DNA of 64,000 nt from Streptomonospora salina (GCF_014204715.1 NZ_JACHLY010000001.1:3804501-3868500); one strand, 5' to 3'; positions 8,266 through 16,863 are shown, counted from the stretch's first letter. Notes: generated by a model from the letters alone, not told the origin. Numbers and translations: made by a program.

Positions 8266-9843
8266 TCAGCCCTCGCAGACCGATCCGTTGACCCGGAACT
8301 CCTCGGGCGCCGGGTTGCCGCCGTCGAACGTGCCCTGGACGCCGAACCGCCGCGATTCGCCCGCCGGGATGGTCGCGTTCCACCCCAGGTCGGCGGCCGA
8401 GACGGTCGTGCCCTCCTGGGTGATGTCGGCCTGCCAGCCGTCGGAGACCTGCTGGCCGCCGGTGTAGTCCCACCGGGCGGTCCAGCCTTCGACCGGATCC
8501 TCGCCGGTGTTGGTCACCTCCATCGACGCGGTGAACCCGTCGCCCCACTCGCTGTCCACGGTGTAGTCGACGGTGCAGTACACGGGCGGGGGCAGCGCCT
8601 CGAACCCGACCCGGTGCAGGCCGCCGGGCAGGTCGGTGACGGCGTAGAGCTCGCCGGAGGCGTCGGCGCCGAACGCGGTGACCTGGATGGGCAGCTCGCC
8701 GATGCGCTCGGTGGTGTAGTCGCCGTCGCCCGTGGGGCGGATACCCCAGGCGTTTCCGCTGCAGTAGTCGGCCATGACGTAGGTGCCGTCGGCGATGCCG
8801 GCGTACTCGCCGCCGCGGTAGACCGTGCCGCCGGTCACCGAGCAGTTGCCGTCCAGGTGGTCGTAGGAGAACACCGGATCGGTGTAGTCGCCGCCGCTCT
8901 CGCAGCGGTCGGCGTCGAACTCGTCGGGTCCTTCACGGCAGGGCCAGCCGAAGTTGGTGCCGCCGTCGCCGGCCTCCAAGTGGTTGACCTCCTCCCAGCT
9001 TCCCTGGCCCACGTCGGCGATCCACAGCGACCCGTCGGCCGGGTCGAAGGAGAACCGCCAGGGGTTGCGCAGCCCGTAGGCCCAGATCTCGGACCGGGCG
9101 TCGTCGTCGGAGACGAACGGGTTGTCCTCGGGTACGCAGTAGGCGTCGCCGCAGGAGTCGCGCACGTCCACGCGCACGATGGTGCCCAGCAGGCTGGTGA
9201 GGTCCTGCCCGTTGTCCAGGCTGTCGCCGGCGTCGCCGCCGTCGCCCAGGCTCCAGTAGAGGTGGCCGTCGGGGCCGAACTCCACCTCGCCGCCGTTGTG
9301 GTTGGTGTAGTCGCCGTGCTCCTCGGTGAGCAGCACCTCTTCGCCGTCGGCGGGAACGGTCGCCTGGTCGGGGCTGTCCATCGGGAAGCGGGCGAGGGTG
9401 AGGGTGCCGTCCTCGGCGGCGGTGTAGGCGACGTAGATCTCGGGGTCGCTCGCGAAGTCGGGCGGGGCGGCGATCCCCAGCAGTCCCTGCTCGTTGCCGT
9501 CGCTGGTGATGCGGTCGCCGATGTCCAGCAGCGGGTCGGCGGCGAGGCCGGTGTCGGGGTGGTAGACGCGGACGGCGCCGTCCTCTTTTTCGGTGACGAG
9601 CATGCGGCCGCTGCCGTCGCCCGTCGACTCGATGTCGGTGGGCCGGGCGAGGCGGTCGGCGCCGGTGCGCGTGTCGGTGACCTGCAGCCGCTCCAGCGGG
9701 AGCCGGGTATCGGCGGCGGACGCGTCCTGGCCGCCCGCGGCGGGGGAATCGTCGGCGGCGGCGGTTCCCGCCTGGCTCAGTGCTGCGAAAACGAGGGCGC
9801 ACGCGGCTGCGGTCAGCCGCCGCGCCCGTGGGTGGTTCGGCAT
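8266..9843 (-). CDS. Secreted PQQ-type sugar dehydrogenase with C-terminal CBM2
   Basis: This 525-residue exported protein oxidises sugars at the cell exterior. A signal peptide covers about residues 1-30 (basic n-region, Ala-rich core, AxA-type end). The six-bladed propeller of the glucose/sorbosone dehydrogenase family follows (about 48-415), with the marker segments YTNHNGGEVEFGPDG (179-193), GLRNPWRFSFDP (257-268) and ADVGQGSWEEVN. The C-terminal 103 residues form a family 2 carbohydrate-binding module, bounded by Cys423 and Cys523 and containing the exposed Trp pattern typical of cellulose binders. The layout resembles AA12-type pyranose dehydrogenases that feed electrons to polysaccharide-degrading redox enzymes. 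That role is inferred. The gene is monocistronic, with hairpin terminators just downstream. Confidence 0.9.
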   Translation of the reverse strand: MPNHPRARRLTAAACALVFAALSQAGTAAADDSPAAGGQDASAADTRLPLERLQVTDTRTGADRLARPTDIESTGDGSGRMLVTEKEDGAVRVYHPDTGLAADPLLDIGDRITSDGNEQGLLGIAAPPDFASDPEIYVAYTAAEDGTLTLARFPMDSPDQATVPADGEEVLLTEEHGDYTNHNGGEVEFGPDGHLYWSLGDGGDAGDSLDNGQDLTSLLGTIVRVDVRDSCGDAYCVPEDNPFVSDDDARSEIWAYGLRNPWRFSFDPADGSLWIADVGQGSWEEVNHLEAGDGGTNFGWPCREGPDEFDADRCESGGDYTDPVFSYDHLDGNCSVTGGTVYRGGEYAGIADGTYVMADYCSGNAWGIRPTGDGDYTTERIGELPIQVTAFGADASGELYAVTDLPGGLHRVGFEALPPPVYCTVDYTVDSEWGDGFTASMEVTNTGEDPVEGWTARWDYTGGQQVSDGWQADITQEGTTVSAADLGWNATIPAGESRRFGVQGTFDGGNPAPEEFRVNGSVCEG

Positions 9844-10047
9844 TTACGGCTCCTGGGAATACGGAATACACCCGCTCGGCGCGCGAATCCCCCCAGTGTG
9901 TGCCACCTCGCCCGGAGGGGTGATTGCAGCACGAGGGTAAACCGGTATAGCTCCCCGCCGCCAGGGATGTTCCGCACTCCGCGGCGGATTCCCGCGGATC
10001 GCCGCAGGTCGTTTCGGATAAACGCCGCGGAAATCGCGCGCGGAAAA

Positions 10048-10093
10048 GGGCCGGCGAGCGCCCCGGACGAGGAAGGGGAGCGCTCGCCGGCCC
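10048..10093 (-). terminator. 14-bp hairpin terminator after the hydrolase gene
   Basis: GGGCCGGCGAGCGC (10048-10061) pairs perfectly with its complement at 10080-10093, with an 18-nt loop. It lies 29 bp beyond the stop at 10122 and is the likely terminator of the secreted hydrolase gene. The rest of the 9844-10121 gap is leader and promoter of the dehydrogenase gene; I see no gene there. Confidence 0.7.
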
Positions 10094-10121
10094 GTGAGGG
10101 GAGCCGGAGGAATGGCCTCTA

Positions 10122-10958
10122 CTACAGGTTGCGCCGGCGGACGTCCCAGTCCGTGGAGCACAGGCCGCAGTCGGATCCGGTGAACGCACCGCCCGCCTGC
10201 CCGTCGCCCGTGAGCTGCCACTTCAGCCACGCGGCGCCCACGCGGCCGTACTCGCCGCCGTTCGGTTCGCCGAAGGTGCCGGTGTGTCCCACGTCCAGAC
10301 TGCCCATGAACGCCGGCAGGTCCGACGGGATCCGGTCCCAGTCGTCCACCGCGTTCTCGTGGGCGATGTCGTCGGGGCCGCCGGTGAAGTAGGCGATGGG
10401 CGCCTCCAGCCGGTTCAGCCGCCAATTGTCGAGGTCGCTGAGCATGCCGCTGTTCCACAGCACCGTGGTGTCCACGCGGTCGTCGTCGGAGGCCTCGTAG
10501 GCCTCGATGCCGCCGCAGGACTGGCCCATCACCGCGATCGCGCCGGTGTCGAGGTGGCCCCGGTAGGAGCCGAACAACCGGTCGTTCTCGTCGACGGCCC
10601 AGTCGATCGCGTCGGTGAGCATGTCGGCGTCGGTGCTGCCGGAGCCGCCCGGGCGGCCGTTGGCGATCACCAGGAAACCGTGCGAGGCGATCTCCAGCAG
10701 GAATTCGTCGAACATGGTGCCGTCGGCCATGCAGCCGCCGTTGCCCCAGACGACGATCGGCAGCTGTTCGTCGTCGGGCAGGTTCGCGGGGCGGTAGATC
10801 GTGTGGCCGTAAAGCCGGAACGTGGTCTCGTATTCGGCGTCGTAGGGGCCGGTTCCGGCGGCTGCCGCGGGCGCGGCCGAGCCCGCGAGCAGGGCCGCGC
10901 CGGCCGACAGCGCGACGAGCGCTGCGGAAATCCGGTGGGCGGGTTTTCGCTGTCGCAT
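10122..10958 (-). CDS. Secreted alpha/beta hydrolase
   Basis: This 278-residue exported hydrolase has a signal peptide (about 1-34, AAPAAAAG end). The nucleophile elbow is MGQSCGG (Ser147). WGNGGC (71-76) is a likely oxyanion-hole strand, GGPDDIAH (193-200) holds the acid, and VGHTG (His225) closes the triad. A Cys pair in the tail (SDCGLCS) may form a disulfide. The fold resembles small secreted polyester- or lipid-cleaving hydrolases of actinomycetes, but the elbow is GxSCGG rather than a classic cutinase GxSMGG. The substrate is therefore open. It stands alone, with its own terminator, next to other secreted carbohydrate-active genes and divergent from a ROK regulator. Confidence 0.82.
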   Translation of the reverse strand: MRQRKPAHRISAALVALSAGAALLAGSAAPAAAAGTGPYDAEYETTFRLYGHTIYRPANLPDDEQLPIVVWGNGGCMADGTMFDEFLLEIASHGFLVIANGRPGGSGSTDADMLTDAIDWAVDENDRLFGSYRGHLDTGAIAVMGQSCGGIEAYEASDDDRVDTTVLWNSGMLSDLDNWRLNRLEAPIAYFTGGPDDIAHENAVDDWDRIPSDLPAFMGSLDVGHTGTFGEPNGGEYGRVGAAWLKWQLTGDGQAGGAFTGSDCGLCSTDWDVRRRNL

Positions 10959-11303
10959 ATCACCGCTCCTTCGAGAGCCGTGCGGGGGAAAGCGTCCGGC
11001 GGTATTCCGGCGCCTGCCGTCGAAATATTAAGTACCGCGGAGAACACGTCAACGGGACATCCGCCGAAACGGGTCGTTTCGCCGATACCGGCCGGTCGGA
11101 AAAAAAGAACGCTTTATCCGGAGTGCGGAATCGGCCGGCGGGCGCGGCCGCCGGCGCCCCGAGCGCAGGCGCGCGGCCGTCCCGCTCCCGGCCATCCGCG
11201 GCGGCGCCGCCCGGCGCCGGTAGACTGCGCACGTATCCGGAGGCATCCGGGCGGGTCGGCGCCGCTGCGCCGGGCCGCAGGGGACGTGAAGCGGAGGTCG
11301 CAC
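10959..11303. promoter_or_regulatory. Divergent promoter region, hydrolase and ROK regulator
   Basis: This 345-bp gap separates the starts of the minus-strand hydrolase and the plus-strand ROK gene. The AT-rich patch at about 11021-11105 carries the octamer ATTAAGTA (11027-11034), which also occurs in the beta-mannosidase promoter (8088-8095). No gene is seen. The octamer could mark a common regulator, possibly the ROK protein, but two occurrences are weak evidence. Confidence 0.4.
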
Positions 11304-12590
11304 GTGGGCGCGCCGGCTCGGGCCATACCGCACGCGAGCAGCCGGGCCGCGGTACTCGACGTCGTCCGCGCCGCCGGCACCATCAGCCGCGTCGGCCTCA
11401 TCCGCGCCACCGGCTTCACCGGCGCGACCATCTCCACCGTCGTGCGCAAGCTCATCGAGGACGGGCTGGTCCTGGAAACCGGCCGTGCGGAGTCCACCGG
11501 CGGCAAGCCGCGCGTGCTGCTCCAGCTCAACCAGTCCTCGCGCTACGCCGTGGGCGTGCACCTGGACCACTCCGGAATCGCCTACGTGCTCACCGACCTC
11601 GGCGGATCCGTCGTCGCTCGGATGACCCGCGCCGGCGCCGGCACCGACGACCCGCCCGCGGTCGTGCAGCGCATGGCCGCCGAGGTCGCCGCCCTGATCG
11701 ACGGCGTCGGTGTCGACGAGGCCCGTGTGCTGGGTATCGGCCTGGTCTCGCCGGGGCCGCTCACACCCGCCTCCGGCATGGGGCCGGCCCCGCCGATCAT
11801 GCGGCAGTGGGAGGACTTCCCGCTGGACGAAGAAGTGCGGCGGGCCACCGGACTGCCGGTCGTGCTCGGCAACGACGCCACCGCCGCCGCGCTGGGGGAG
11901 TACTGGTCCGGCGCGGTCAGCGGCTCCTCGACCTTCGCCGCCGTCTACGTCTGCACCGGGATCGGCTCCGGCATCCTCATCAACGGCATCCCCTACCACG
12001 GCAGCAGCGGCAACGCCGGCGAGATCGGCCACATCTGCCTGGATCCCGACGGCCCCGAGTGCTGGTGCGGGGCGCGCGGGTGCACCGAGACGCTGGCCGG
12101 CCCGGCCGCGGTCGTCGCCCGGGCCCGCGCCGACGCCGGGGCCGCCCGCGCCGCGGGGCTGGACGACGACGGCGGCGGACCCCGGCGCTCCTCGGTGGCC
12201 GCCGACTTCGCCGCCGTGGCCCGCGCCGCCCGCGGCGGCGACCCGGGGGCCCGCGCCGTCGTGGACCGCTCCGCGCGCTACCTGGCGGTGGCCACCCGCA
12301 CGCTGGCCAACGTGCTCGACCTGGACCGGGTCGTGCTCACCGGCCAGAGCCTGGCCGTGGCGGGTTCGCTGTACCTGCCGGTCGTCCAGGAGGAGCTGGA
12401 CCGCGCGTTCTTCTCCCGCGCCACCCACCCGGTCGCCGTGCATCTCTCCACGTCGGCCGCCACGGCCCCGGCCATCGGCGCGGCCACCACGGTGCTGCAG
12501 TCGGAACTGGTGCCGCTGCAGCCCGGCACCCGCATCCCCGGCGACCTCGCCGAACCCGAACAGGCCGCTCCCGGCCCGGTCGGAGCCTGA
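11304..12590 (+). CDS. ROK-family transcriptional regulator
   Basis: This 428-residue NagC/XylR-type regulator has an N-terminal winged helix (about 13-70, with GATISTVVRKLIEDGLV) fused to a ROK sugar-kinase-like domain. GNDATAAALGEY (189-200) holds the Asp of the sugar site, and CTGIGSGI is the phosphate-loop segment. His243 with the CWCGARGC cluster (Cys253, Cys255, Cys260) is the usual ROK zinc site. The GTG at 11304 is chosen because AGCGGAGG sits 6 bp upstream; an in-frame GTG at 11286 lacks such a site. Proteins of this type are normally DNA-binding repressors released by a sugar. Its position among secreted glycan-active genes suggests control of that set. Confidence 0.88.
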   Translation: MGAPARAIPHASSRAAVLDVVRAAGTISRVGLIRATGFTGATISTVVRKLIEDGLVLETGRAESTGGKPRVLLQLNQSSRYAVGVHLDHSGIAYVLTDLGGSVVARMTRAGAGTDDPPAVVQRMAAEVAALIDGVGVDEARVLGIGLVSPGPLTPASGMGPAPPIMRQWEDFPLDEEVRRATGLPVVLGNDATAAALGEYWSGAVSGSSTFAAVYVCTGIGSGILINGIPYHGSSGNAGEIGHICLDPDGPECWCGARGCTETLAGPAAVVARARADAGAARAAGLDDDGGGPRRSSVAADFAAVARAARGGDPGARAVVDRSARYLAVATRTLANVLDLDRVVLTGQSLAVAGSLYLPVVQEELDRAFFSRATHPVAVHLSTSAATAPAIGAATTVLQSELVPLQPGTRIPGDLAEPEQAAPGPVGA

Positions 12591-12620
12591 ACCCGCCGGC
12601 ACCCGCCGGGCGCGGCGTCC

Positions 12621-13439
12621 TCATTCCAGCTTCAGCGTCTCACCGGACTCCAGCAGCGTCTTCATGTTGGACAGGATCGCGGGCCAGCCCTGGCTGATGC
12701 TGTCCAGCATCACGCTGCCCGGATCGAAGCCGTCGTGGGTGACGGTCAGTTTCACGGCCGAACCGGCGGGCTCGATGTCGAAGGCGACCTTCGAGCGCCG
12801 CTCGTGGCGGTGCGCCTCGATCTCCTCCAAGCTCATCCCCGTGTGCTCGGCCATCTCGGGCTCGAAGCCGTGCCAGCTGTAGGAGAGCCGGCGCGGCGGA
12901 TCGGCCTCCAGCACCTCCTGGCCCCAGTCGTGCTGCCGGTCGTCGGCGGTCACCTTCCACAGCACGGGCGATCCGACCTTCCAGTCGGAACTGGGGCCGC
13001 CGCCCTCGAAGTAGCGGGCGATGAACGCGGGGTCGGTCAGCGCCTGCCACAGGCGTTCGGGCGTGGTGCTGATGTAGGTCACGTAGACGAAGCTCGTCGC
13101 GCCGCCGGTGTCGTCGCCGCTCATGGGACTCTCCTCCAAGGCCTGTTTCAGGTCGGCGAGGGCGCGGGCCCTCGCGCGGTCGTAGCGGTGGATCCAGCGG
13201 TCGGCGATGTCGTTGATGGGCGCGGCGTTGAGGTAGTGCAGCTTCTCCCGGCCGCTGCGGGCGGTGGTCACCAGCTCGGCGGACTCCAGCACCGCCACGT
13301 GTTTGGCGACGGCCTGGCGCGTCATGTCCAGGCCGGCGCACAGCTCGCGCAGGCTCTGCCCGTTGCGCGCGTTCAGCGCGTCGAGCAGCCGCCGCCGGCT
13401 GGGGTCGGCCAGTGCCTTGAAGACCTCGTCCATCTCCAC
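12621..13439 (-). CDS. ArsR-type repressor fused to SRPBCC (AHSA1-like) domain
   Basis: Residues 1-90 form an ArsR-like winged helix (ALADPSRRRLLDALN, then LDMTRQAVAKHVAVL as the recognition region). Residues 105-272 form an SRPBCC/AHSA1-like hydrophobic-pocket domain (TTPERLWQALTDPAF and VTHDGF). In most actinomycetes these are two adjacent genes, an ArsR regulator and a START-like partner; here they form one 272-residue chain. No metal-binding Cys cluster is seen, so the signal is probably not arsenic. The GTG at 13439 is the longest start; ATG at 13433 is an alternative. Upstream lie two identical-type palindromes placed around a promoter, so autorepression is likely. The ligand is unknown. 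Confidence 0.88.
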   Translation of the reverse strand: MEMDEVFKALADPSRRRLLDALNARNGQSLRELCAGLDMTRQAVAKHVAVLESAELVTTARSGREKLHYLNAAPINDIADRWIHRYDRARARALADLKQALEESPMSGDDTGGATSFVYVTYISTTPERLWQALTDPAFIARYFEGGGPSSDWKVGSPVLWKVTADDRQHDWGQEVLEADPPRRLSYSWHGFEPEMAEHTGMSLEEIEAHRHERRSKVAFDIEPAGSAVKLTVTHDGFDPGSVMLDSISQGWPAILSNMKTLLESGETLKLE

Positions 13440-13454
13440 CCGACGATCATAAAC

Positions 13455-13505
13455 GCAACCGCTTGGTTGCCTGCTAATTTATGCAACCTATCGGTTGCCC
13501 GTCAA
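13455..13505 (-). promoter_or_regulatory. Promoter with twin GCAACC-N4-GGTTGC operators
   Basis: On the minus strand there is a -35 TTGACG (13500-13505), an 18-bp spacer and a -10 TAAATT (13476-13481). One palindrome, GCAACC-N4-GGTTGC, fills the spacer (13483-13498). A second lies just downstream of the -10 (13455-13470), 28 bp away centre to centre. This is a textbook layout for steric repression by a dimeric ArsR protein, here the fusion gene that starts at 13439. Confidence 0.75.
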
Positions 13506-13546
13506 GGGTCGGCGGGTCTCGGCGCAGGGGGCTGCGACACAGGAAC

Positions 13547-13593
13547 GCCCCGGCGCCGCGGCGCCGGACCCGCACGGGCCGCGGCGCCGGGGC
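13547..13593 (-). terminator. 16-bp hairpin terminator after the aldo/keto reductase gene
   Basis: A perfect 16-bp stem (13547-13562 with 13578-13593, 15-nt loop, almost pure G/C) lies 64 bp beyond the stop at 13657. It separates the reductase transcript from the ArsR-fusion promoter. Confidence 0.7.
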
Positions 13594-13656
13594 ACGAGGA
13601 ACGCTCACCGGGCCCGTGTCACCCGCCCGGCGGCGGATCGGTGTCGCCGAGGGGCG

Positions 13657-14634
13657 TCACCAGCGGTGGTGCACCTGCGGGCGCACCAGCTCGTCGTAGA
13701 CCTCGTGCACGGCGGTGTGCACCTGCTGCGGCAGCGGGTCCAGGAAGGCCGCTTCCGCGTTGCCGCGCGCCTGCTCGGCGTTGCGGGCGCCGGGGATCAC
13801 CGTGCTGACGCCGGGCTGGTCCAGGATCCAGCGCAGCGCGAACTGCGCCATCGTCATGCCCTCGGGTACGACCGCGCGGACCCGCTCCACCGCCTCCAAG
13901 CCGGTCTCGAAGTCGATGCCGGAGAAGGTCTCGCCCACGTCGAACGCGTCGCCGGAGCGGTTGAAGTTGCGGTGGTCGTCCTCGCCGAAGGACGTCTGGG
14001 CCGTGTACTTGCCCGACAGCAGGCCGCTGGCCAGCGGTACCCGGGCGATGATGCCGACTCCCGCCTCGCGCGCGGCCGGCAGCACCTGCTCCAGCGGCTT
14101 GTGCCGGAAGGCGTTGAGGATGATCTGCACGCCGGCCACGCCCGGACGCTGGATGGCGGCGAGCGCCTGCGCGCAGGTCTCCACGCTCACCCCGTAGGAG
14201 CGGATGCGGCCCTCGGAGACCATCGCGTCCAGGTCGTCGAAGACCGCCTCGGAGGCGATGACCTCGTCGGGCGGGCAGTGCAGCTGCACCAGGTCGATGG
14301 TGTCCACGCCCAGCTCGGAACGCGAGCGGTCGTTCCAGGCCCGGAAGTTGCCCGGACTGTACGCGCCGAGCTCCTGGGGCCCGCGCCGGCCCATCTTGCT
14401 CGCCACCGTCAGGTGCGGGTACTCCTTGAGGATTTGACCGACCAGCCGCTCGCTGCGGCCGTCGCCGTAGACGTCGGCGGTGTCGATGAAGTCGACACCC
14501 GACTCCACCGAGGTCCGCAGCGCCGAGAGCGCGTCCTCCTCGCTGACGTCTCCCCACGCCGCGCCGATCTGCCACGCGCCGAACCCGATCGCGCTGACGT
14601 TCCTGCCGGTCTTGCCGAGCTTGCGTTTCTCCAT
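13657..14634 (-). CDS. Aldo/keto reductase
   Basis: This 325-residue NADPH-dependent (beta/alpha)8-barrel oxidoreductase carries the tetrad context: Asp and Tyr in FIDTADVYGDGRSE, Lys in LTVASKMGRR and His in DLVQLHCPP. The C-terminal cofactor loop includes STVIPGARNAEQARGN. The ATG at 14634 is chosen because homologues begin at the MEKRKLGKTGRNVS strand. An in-frame extension to 14784 has non-protein-like composition. The gene is single and diverges from the rloA promoter region. A physiological substrate cannot be told; members reduce many aldehydes and ketones. Confidence 0.9.
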   Translation of the reverse strand: MEKRKLGKTGRNVSAIGFGAWQIGAAWGDVSEEDALSALRTSVESGVDFIDTADVYGDGRSERLVGQILKEYPHLTVASKMGRRGPQELGAYSPGNFRAWNDRSRSELGVDTIDLVQLHCPPDEVIASEAVFDDLDAMVSEGRIRSYGVSVETCAQALAAIQRPGVAGVQIILNAFRHKPLEQVLPAAREAGVGIIARVPLASGLLSGKYTAQTSFGEDDHRNFNRSGDAFDVGETFSGIDFETGLEAVERVRAVVPEGMTMAQFALRWILDQPGVSTVIPGARNAEQARGNAEAAFLDPLPQQVHTAVHEVYDELVRPQVHHRW

Positions 14635-14882
14635 GGCAACCGAGCCTAACGCCCGCTGAACCGCTCCCGAAGCCCGCTCGCACGGGGCCGCAGGCGGGGC
14701 CGCGCCGGCGACGCGGCGACAGGACCTATGCAATTTCGTCGGCAGTTGTGACGTAAACCCTCGTAACCGGGTAGGTAGATGCATAGGATGCTGCTACCAC
14801 GTCGATCCGTTCGCCCGAACCGTCCGCTCGGCCCCGCCGGGCGGCTCATCGTGCGCAGGGGTGCGCTGAAGGAGGACCGGCC

Positions 14883-16238
14883 ATGCTGCTGCGGTTCCGC
14901 GTCGCCAACCACCGATCCATCCGTAATGAGCAGGAGCTGTCCCTGGTCGAGGTCCCCAAGAGGGGAGAGGACAAGCCCAAGGCCGGCGAGATCCCGCCGA
15001 CTGTTCAGGTCGCCGGCATCTACGGTTCGAACGCGTCGGGGAAGTCCAACGTCCTGGACGCGCTGCGGTGGATGAGTTGGGCCGTGCGCACCTCCTACAC
15101 GCGATGGGAGCCGGAAGGCGGTGTGCCCCGGTATCCGTTCCTGCTGGACGACGACGGGCCTGAAGCGCCGTCTTTCTTCGAAGTAGACATACTCCACTAC
15201 GGGACCCGCTATACCTACGGTTTCGAAGTAGACGACACTCAGGTCCGAGAAGAATGGCTCTACGCGTACCCTCGGGGGCGTCCGCAGCGATGGTTTGAAA
15301 GGAAGATTTCCGAGGACGGCGACCATGTATATCATTTTGGTCGCTCACTCAAGGGTAAAGTTACACAAACAAGTAAGCTTACGAGGTCCAACTCTCTTTT
15401 TCTTTCGGCTGGCGCATCGCATGGAAATGACCAACTCTCCGTAGTGTACCAAGGCATACGGGGTGGATTTCGTGTCGCCGATCAAAATGTCGCCGACCAG
15501 GATATTCGTGCGTCGGTCACGCGGAGTCTTCTTGCCGATTCGAATTCGAGCGCTCAGGTGTTCAAGCTTATCGGGTTGGCTGATCTCGGTGTAACGGGGT
15601 GGCGACTCGAGGAAAGGGATTACTCGGAAGCCCTAAAGAAGACTTTTTCGGAAAGCTATGAAACCTTGGCCAAGGATCTCAATCTGACGAGTCGGAAACA
15701 GGAGTTGCTACTGCTCGAACGGGGCGAGGGGGAGTACCGGCGAGCGCTGTCTCCGGACCAGGAAAGTGACGGAACCAAGGCTTGGCTTGGACTGGTCGGA
15801 CCGCTCGTCGAAGTGTTCCGCTCCGGAGCTTCGTTCCTCGTCGACGAGATCGACTCCAGTCTCCACCCAATGATCTCTTCGACCGTGCTCAAGATGTTCA
15901 AGGATCCCGAGGTCAACCCGAAAGGCGCGCAGTTGATCTTCGCGTCTCACGACACCACCCTGCTCGGGCATATGCTGGACAGTGAACTTCTCAGGCGCGA
16001 TGAGGTATGGTTCACGGAGAAGGACGCGGCGGGCGCCACGGAACTGTACTCCCTCGCTGAGTTCCATCCCCGCGGTGAAGAGAACTTCGAACGGGGCTAC
16101 CTTCAGGGGCGATACGGCGCGGTACCGTACGTGCCCTTCGAGGATATACGCTCGGTGTTCGCTGATCTGCATAAGGAATCAGATGAATCGTCCTCCTCGA
16201 GCAAAGAAGAGCCTCGCTCGGAGTACACGAACGCGTAA
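14883..16238 (+). CDS. rloA: RloA / AbiL-type AAA ATPase (defence)
   Basis: This 451-residue ABC/SMC-like ATPase belongs to the AAA15 group (COG1106). Walker A is GSNASGKS (48-55), Walker B is FLVDEIDSSLHP, the signature-like stretch is SDGTKAWLGL and the H-loop is FASHDTTLL. The partner gene rloB overlaps its 3' end by 56 bp. ATPase plus RloB pairs are the AbiL/RloAB group, in which the ATPase is thought to sense infection and the TOPRIM partner to act as nuclease. The middle of the gene (about 15300-15700) is much lower in GC than its surroundings, a sign of transfer. The ATG follows AAGGAGGACC. PARIS systems use related ATPases, but their partner is a DUF4435 protein, not RloB. Confidence 0.82.
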   Translation: MLLRFRVANHRSIRNEQELSLVEVPKRGEDKPKAGEIPPTVQVAGIYGSNASGKSNVLDALRWMSWAVRTSYTRWEPEGGVPRYPFLLDDDGPEAPSFFEVDILHYGTRYTYGFEVDDTQVREEWLYAYPRGRPQRWFERKISEDGDHVYHFGRSLKGKVTQTSKLTRSNSLFLSAGASHGNDQLSVVYQGIRGGFRVADQNVADQDIRASVTRSLLADSNSSAQVFKLIGLADLGVTGWRLEERDYSEALKKTFSESYETLAKDLNLTSRKQELLLLERGEGEYRRALSPDQESDGTKAWLGLVGPLVEVFRSGASFLVDEIDSSLHPMISSTVLKMFKDPEVNPKGAQLIFASHDTTLLGHMLDSELLRRDEVWFTEKDAAGATELYSLAEFHPRGEENFERGYLQGRYGAVPYVPFEDIRSVFADLHKESDESSSSSKEEPRSEYTNA

Positions 16239-16863
16239 GGCGAAGGCGCGCTTTCTGATCGTCTGTGAGGGCTTGGTAACCGAGATCGAATATCTTGGTG
16301 GACTAAAACGCCTACTCAAGTCGCGACCGGTCGAGGTCGTCGATATGGGAATCGGTCGTGATCCGCGGTCGCTGGTCAATCGTGCGATCCAGGAGCGCGA
16401 CAAAGCGGAGAAGTATGCGCAGCGGGAAAACGACGAGAACCGTCGGTTCGACGACACTTGGGTGCTGCTCGACGTAGACGAACACTCCAACCTGTCGGAA
16501 GCCCTGCGTATCGCGGACCGAGGCGGCATCAACATCGCCTTGTCCAACCCGTGCCTGGAGTTGTGGCTCCTCTACCACTATTGTGACTACACCACCACTG
16601 TCCACAGGCAGGTCTTGTGCACGGAGAAACTCCCTAAGTACATCAGCGGCTACAAAAAGCACCTCCCTGCGGATTTCCCTTTCGAGGCGCATCCCGAAGC
16701 CAAGAAGCGCGCTATCCGGGCCGCCAAGGGGCATGACAGCCCGCGCATCGAACACCGCAACCCCTCCACCGATGTGTGGAAACTCGTCGAGGCCATCGAG
16801 AAGGCCGGACAGACCGGACCGGCAAGCGGCGGATCGGCATCGGGCAAGGGTCGCCGGGCATAG
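16183..16863 (+). CDS. rloB: RloB-family TOPRIM-like protein (defence)
   Basis: This 226-residue protein has the RloB hallmark segments: ARFLIVCEGLVTEIEYLGGL near the N-terminus (Glu of a TOPRIM-like metal site), WVLLDVDEHSN (acidic cluster) and SNPCLELWLLYHY. The ATG at 16183 follows AAGGA and lies inside the 3' end of rloA, so the two are co-translated. It should be the nuclease-like effector of the pair. The last residues (GSASGKGRRA) are encoded inside a repeat that is otherwise non-coding downstream of the DUF262 gene at 19105, so the natural C-terminus may have been altered by that recombination. The DNA-cleaving role is inferred from the family. Confidence 0.8.
   Translation: MNRPPRAKKSLARSTRTRKAKARFLIVCEGLVTEIEYLGGLKRLLKSRPVEVVDMGIGRDPRSLVNRAIQERDKAEKYAQRENDENRRFDDTWVLLDVDEHSNLSEALRIADRGGINIALSNPCLELWLLYHYCDYTTTVHRQVLCTEKLPKYISGYKKHLPADFPFEAHPEAKKRAIRAAKGHDSPRIEHRNPSTDVWKLVEAIEKAGQTGPASGGSASGKGRRA

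Noticed and set aside
8267-10392. Long plus-strand frames opposite the sugar dehydrogenase and secreted hydrolase
   Set aside because: Shadow frames: no start signals or domains, while the minus strand has signal peptides, catalytic motifs and terminators.
14883-16863. ATPase pair as a PARIS (AriA-AriB) system
   Set aside because: The second protein has RloB segments (CEGLVTEIEYLGGL, NPCLELWLLYHY) rather than DUF4435 features.
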